This document shows, piece after piece, positions 58,801 to 64,000 of a stretch of DNA of 64,000 nt. The translations under genes were made by a program, and so were the position numbers. The stretch comes from Cloeon dipterum. Taxonomy: Eukaryota; Arthropoda; Insecta; Ephemeroptera; Baetidae. How positions within the stretch are numbered: the stretch's first letter is position 1; every line of letters begins with the position of its first letter. The DNA is taken from contig NC_088789.1 in NCBI RefSeq assembly GCF_949628265.1, positions 5,696,886 through 5,760,885 on the forward strand. The letters run 5' to 3'. The notes beneath the pieces are model-generated. The model was not told the origin of the DNA and searched no databases. It saw only the letters and a list, made by a program, of their open reading frames with translations.

Positions 58801-61800
58801 CAAAGTAAAAAATGGTCAAATTTAAAGCTTTCACTTGATAATAAATGAATAACAAAACTTTATCCTTATTGATTTCAATAGTTTTAAAATTATTGACCAG
58901 TTTTGCGAAATGCAGTGAACCCTATGCCACAGCTGGTTCCTAAAGACAAAAGAGATTAACGTTTCTATTGGAAAACTCCCAGAATAAAACTCGACCAAAA
59001 GAGACATTTATCATACAAATTTAAAGGTTTTATAAGCGCCAGTATAGCCAAAAGATGAATCACAAGAGCAGTGGATTAACAACGTAAAATCAAAGAAAAT
59101 AAAATTATCATCAGCGTTTAAATACTTACTTGAACTCAGCTCCTTGGCTGGACGCGACAAGCGTCAAGATGGCCCTGAGCAGAGCGAGACAGGGCAGAAT
59201 CAGATTAATGAGGTTTAGCCCCTTGATGCCGGAGAGGGTGGCGGCGTGCAGCTCAGGGTGCTCGAAGGCCGAGGCCACCGATGCCAGCACATTGGACAGG
59301 ATGAAGAGGCCGTCATGCGAGAAGAGCTCAAGCAGCATCTGCCTCTTGCTGGCGTTCTCGAACTCATCTAGACTGTCGTCCAGCTTGGGCAGGGCCAGGT
59401 ACTTAAGGGCTCTGACGATGGGCACCAGCTCCTCCGCGTTGGATTTGGCTTTGTCTATGTTGGCGTTCAATTCTTGGCACAGCGTTTGGATGTTAGAGCA
59501 GTCAAAATGCTTGACCCAAAAGGCAAGGTGGGCAAGCTTGTTCTCCTCGGTGAAGATCTGGCTGAGGTGCTGCTGGTAACGGAAAAGGTATTCAGGGCAG
59601 TCGACCATGGACACAGTTGAATGGATCAAGTCGAGGCTCAGGTTGCGGGACGCTGACGTTGGTGGCGTAGCCTTAGCGATTTTGAACAGCGGCTCTGAGT
59701 GGTCGGCCATGGAGAGAACCTGCGCTACGTTGAGCCGGCCAGCCGGGGTCTCACACAAAATTTGCAGCGCCTTAAACGTCTCAATGTCGTCCTCTGAGCG
59801 AATTTCATCAGTGTCAGCGTTGGCCAGCTCGTCCAGCACGGCCAGGATGCGCATGCAGTAAGCCAGCTCAGCGCCGAGCGGCTCTCTCAGATCGGTCAGG
59901 GCGCGGATCAGCACCTGCGTTTGCCCCGGCTGCGAGGCGAGGAATCGCAGGCCGTGCTCCTCCTTGAGCAGACCGCCAATCAGCGCCAGCACCTGCTGGC
60001 ACAGCTCGTCGTCCGGCTCAACGGCGGACAGGCACGCCAGGAAGCACTCAAGCAGCTTGGCTGACTTCATGAACGCGTAAACTGCCACGTGTGGTTCATG
60101 CGTGCTGACAGGGAAGTTGAAGTGCGCAGCCACCGGGAGGAAGCGGTTGAACTGGCCGAGTTTCATTTTCATGTCTGTGAACGCGTCCTGAACAAACTTA
60201 AATGCGCACGTCAGCCTGACCCTGGAGTCCTGGTCGAATTTTGCGTCCGAGCATGCCTGCTGGATGAACCGCAGCGTCTCGTAGAGGTTGATCTTCCGCA
60301 CCAGGTTGTTAAGGGCGAACTTGACCCTGGTCACCTTGGTATTACGCCACAGCTCAAGCACAAAGCTCACGCCATTGCGACCTCGCTCTGGCTCAAACTC
60401 AAAGAACCGCTCCATTGTGTTGCTGTTGGAGAGGGTGCAGTCCAGAACCCGAATACCCAGCAGCTTCAGCGACAGGGCCATGCAGTCTTCCTTTAAGAGC
60501 TGCGTGATCATGCCAAACAGGCCCGCGTCCACCAGGGAGGCAAGGGCGTCATTTCCAGCAGAGCATAGTGAAAACGCAAGACGCAGTCCCGCCTTGAGGT
60601 GGCGCACCTTGAAGGCTGGCACCGCCTGCTCCTTCGCCTTCTCCACGTCTAGACCAATTTTCACCCAGCTAACTAACTTTGGTAAAAACTCTGAAAAAAT
60701 AATTCATCAAATAAATCTTGGTGTTTTTCATTAATTGAATTGCGCACCAGGTTTGAAGTGAAGAGAAGTTGGAACCAATGGAGCCAATTGCTCTAGATTT
60801 TCCACCCAGGTTTCAGACATGTCTTCTGAAGATCTGATCTTATCAGCAAGCTCAATGAACCTGCTTGGATCAACTTTCGCAGCCAACTTGGCGTTTTGCT
60901 TCATATTCTCTCCAACACTTAAGCTCGGATCAGACAAATTCTGAAATGATAGTATGGTATTTTGTGGTATTTCAAATTTAATATTTGTGATTATCTCTTT
61001 CCCTGTCTGCAGTGCATGAAACGCAATTTTCGCATGATTTCATTTTCATGAGCAGAAATTAATTACTTGGTATAAAAATTAGATTTTAATAAAAATTTGC
61101 TGTTTGAAAAATTTGAAATTAAATTCCAAATCCACTTGACCTGATGAAGTTATTAATTCATAATCCCCACTCGAATTAAATTTATTAGCGCTGAATTGAA
61201 TGTTTAAACATAAGAATGAAAATTTTCTCGTTTCAGCTAGTTCGAATTTTTGCTTCAATTTACTTCTAGAGTCCGCAGCGGCTTATTTGGATCAAACAGT
61301 GGCGTTCTCTCAATTGGGATATCCTTGATGTCGTCGAATTCATAGTCCTGAAACTGGAAACAATAGATAAGTAGCATTATTTGTTAATTACATTTCTCTA
61401 CCTCCGCATCGTCCATGTCTTCATCGCTCAAGATTGGTTCATACTGCTCAGGGTCCTGGTCAGGAGTGGAGAGGGGACTATTTTCCTGGTTTGGCTCTTG
61501 AACAGGCGAGTTCGCCTCAACGCCATTGCCCAAGTCTCCGTCATCGAAAGTGTCCCCGATGTCCCCGTCAGATGAAATGGACTCTACATCTCCAGGAGAC
61601 AGAGCCTCAAACGGAGTGGCAACAGTACTTTCTTCTGAAACCCAATGTTCAATATGTCGTGTCGTAAGGCACGTCTTTAACCAAGCAATCTGCCTGACGC
61701 ACACCTTTAAGGGACCTCGACATAATTTCAGCACGGAAAGATAGTGAAACTCGCAACTTGAAAGAGAAATACCAAATTTGAATGGAGGATTTTACTTTGT

Positions 61801-63733
61801 GACCCTTGAAGAACGTATTTAGCTTCAAAAATCCCATAAGCCAATGAAGTCGTCGCCCTGATCTCACATAAAAAATAGGTCACAAGTATTAAATAATTTT
61901 TAAATGAAGACTGGGTGAACCCTTCTCTAAAGGAATTGCGGGGGTGCAAATATCAACATTTAATTTATTCGCCAGATCAGTTCTGCACATGTGGAAATAG
62001 TGGGAACCATTTCTCTGGTTTTCAAATACGCAGTTCTAAATGAAAATTAGCAAGACTTTCACTACTTTCCAGAGAGGAATGACAGAGAGGTGATGTATGT
62101 CTATGTCACAAAAATAATAAGCATCATTTCCAACACGAGAATTCGTATGGCAGCTATGAACATACCTTAATATTAAGTGAACATGGCCGAGGAAGAGTTC
62201 AATAACGAAACAAGTGTCCACCATCATACTCAATGTCAAATAGTTCAGTTCTAAAGTCTACGCCCAAGCAAGGTCAACAAGAAAAGAAGGGCTTTAAAAG
62301 TGTCTGTCCCGCTGAGGAGGCAGTTCGCGCCCGCACTGTAGCGTCTCTTGAGCTTTGAAATACCTTTGGCCTCCACCTCGGCGGGAGGCTTCTCATTCGA
62401 TTTAGTCCATTTTTTCTCGTCCATCGGCGGCGTGTGCGGCCTCTTGCGAGCGTTCGACTCGTCCCAGCTGCGTCTGGACGCGCCGCGGCTGCCGCCCCAC
62501 TCTTGCCGCTCGTGGTAGTCGTTTGTCCTCGCCTCGTTCCACTCCCAGTTACCGCGGCCTGCGCCGTGCCTTGCAGGTCCACCCTCGCCACGTTCCCAGC
62601 GCTCATTGCCGCCGCGCTGGCTATCCCATTGCTCCTTCTCATAGCCATCCCCAGAATTCTGAATGAGCAAAAAATTAATTTAAGCAGAATTTCTTGAATA
62701 CAATTTTCCAGCCATGTTTAACTTTTCACGAAATTTAAAATGTGTACCTGAGACTGTTTCCACTGATCTCCAAAATTGCCTCCATACTCCTGCTGCGGAT
62801 AGGTCCTTGTGTCTTGTGAATAGTTCCTTGGGTATTGTTCTTGAGAATCTTTGAATCTACATAAAAACTTAATAAATCATAACAAAATCAAATCTTAATT
62901 CAACCTTTGAGCGTTCCCAGAGTCATTTGAAGTCCACTCGGGTCGTGGCGATCGACTCTCAGTCTCTACATTCTGAGCAGAAGCTGCATGCGCCGAAGAA
63001 CTGGCGTTTGTGTTATCTGTCAGGCTCTTGCTAACGCTGCCATACACAGCCAGCGTGATGGTCGTGTACAGTCCTCGCAGAACCAGACCATCAGTCGGAA
63101 TTTGCTTTAAAGTTTCAAGGGAAAATATAATTTTAACTTTAATTTCCTAAGCATTGCCTTCTTTTCTTACCGAGATGGATTTCCTGTCAAAGGGCAGCTG
63201 TATGTTTCCATTCTGCTTGTACTCCAGAGATCCAAGACTTTCGAAGGTCGCCGCGCCAGGTTTGCTCAGGTCATTGACGAAAAATTCTATCGTGAACTGT
63301 GAAGGGTTTGTGGCTCTGGAAAATATTCTAGTTGCAATTAAGTAGAAAAATAACTTGTCAACCTACCCCAAACGCACTCCGCCTGGAAAGTCGGCTTGGA
63401 CCTTAGCGCCCAAAGGTATGATCCGCACTTCCGAAAGTAAAACAGGCTTTGGAAATTGCACCAAGTCTAAATTGAGTTCCTGAAATTAAAATCAATCAAT
63501 GCCAACTATAAAAACAAATCATCCGGCAAATCAAGTTGTGTGAAAAATGAAAAGCCAATTATTTTATATTTAGAATCGGGGTTTTACCAAAGTGTTAAAA
63601 ATTTATCCTAATTAAAATTATAATTGATCATGCCGTGGCAACAAACAAGTGACAAAAAGCTTACTTCAGACGTTTCGTGCGAAAATGTGTCGAAAAATAA
63701 AAGTTGTGCTTCGTCGTCCATATTGACCGCCAT
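55818..63733 (-). CDS. vir: Virilizer (VIRMA), scaffold of the m6A RNA methyltransferase complex
   Basis: Seventeen minus-strand exons join in frame to 1608 aa: 63,733-63,665; 63,479-63,367; 63,315-63,171; 63,104-62,905; 62,856-62,748; 62,658-62,364; 61,634-61,402; 61,347-61,264; 60,940-60,748; 60,690-59,130; 58,681-58,147; 57,753-57,591; 57,535-57,280; 57,225-56,939; 56,684-56,394; 56,177-55,984; 55,916-55,818. The N-terminal domain is highly characteristic (LLFFDTFSHE, LDLVQFPKPV, ADFPGGVRLGATNPSQF). A Gly/Arg/Trp/Glu-rich low-complexity stretch (about 212-310) and acidic YEPILSDEDM (375-384) follow. Then comes a long helical, ARM-like body, with a 1561-nt exon, and a C-terminal FRSRPPNTSRPPSLHVDDF motif (1533-1551). 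The tail is basic. Vir holds Fl(2)d/WTAP, Hakai and other partners next to METTL3/METTL14 in the nucleus; in Drosophila it also acts in Sxl splicing and dosage compensation. Slightly shorter than fly and human proteins. Confidence 0.95.
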
Positions 63734-64000
63734 GAAAACAAACTCAAATTTTGTTATTTTGTCATTGGTCTGTTGGCATCCCTGATTTTCTATGACTTAA
63801 ATCACCAGGCTGAAAGTAATCAATCCACTCGCCGCATGGTGAATAGATACTTGAATTGAAAATAATTTTAAGGTGTCAACGTGATGTAGTATTGTTGGCT
63901 TTTTGTGAATAAATTCCAAAACATATTTATATATTTTTAAATTTCAAGCATTTCTCCATTTTGTTTCTGGCAATTATAAAGTTAGTTTTATTTTTCATTA
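63734..64000. promoter_or_regulatory. 5' flank of vir
   Basis: The 267 bp upstream of the vir start codon reach the window edge and should include its 5' UTR and part of its promoter. The sequence becomes AT-rich beyond 63,850. No TATA box in a convincing position and no second gene were seen. Confidence 0.5.

Noticed and set aside
1..64000. tRNA, rRNA, known microRNAs, CRISPR arrays, viral genes
   Set aside because: I looked for B-box-like TTCGA motifs, well-known insect miRNA seeds, short regular repeats with spacers and viral domains, and found nothing I could support by eye.

Overview
The window is nuclear DNA from an arthropod, almost certainly a hexapod. The genes have many short GT-AG introns (down to about 42 nt), the DNA is AT-rich, and an Ir8a olfactory co-receptor and an ABCH transporter point to an insect-type genome. 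I could not assign the order. No viral, bacterial or CRISPR sequence was recognised.

Layout. Positions 1 to about 24,500 are gene-poor. AT-rich stretches alternate with GC-richer blocks that look like regulatory DNA, with GA/CT microsatellites and a diverged repeat near 20.3-21.3 kb. The best protein signal there is a short minus-strand first exon at 11,879-11,924, which encodes a signal peptide and ends in a canonical donor. Most of that gene is probably outside the window or across a long intron.

From 24.8 kb the window is gene-dense: SREBP (-, 24,844-29,565), Ero1 (+, 30,477-34,418), Ir8a (-, 34,824-40,262), an ASCL3/4/5-like bHLH gene (+, 38,534-38,920) nested in an Ir8a intron, an ABCH transporter (+, 43,133-45,978), APC1 (+, 46,597-55,762) and virilizer (-, 55,818-63,733). 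I rebuilt each multi-exon gene exon by exon. Every join keeps the reading frame, and the totals are close to family sizes: SREBP 1041 aa, Ero1 468 aa, Ir8a 902 aa, ABCH 712 aa, APC1 1902 aa, Vir 1608 aa.

Relations. SREBP and Ero1 are head to head across 911 bp. Both act at the ER membrane or lumen (sterol/lipid sensing and oxidative folding), so a shared bidirectional control region is possible. Ero1/Ir8a and APC1/vir are convergent pairs. The APC1 and vir stop codons are only 55 nt apart, so their 3' UTRs must overlap. Otherwise the neighbours look like a mixed set of housekeeping genes (cell-cycle ubiquitin ligase, m6A writer subunit, lipid regulator, disulfide oxidase) with sensory and developmental genes, not one pathway. 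The most unusual points are the nested bHLH gene, two GC-AG introns in Ir8a, the substituted ligand-binding arginine in Ir8a, a small hairpin element in an APC1 intron, and the orphan signal-peptide exon.
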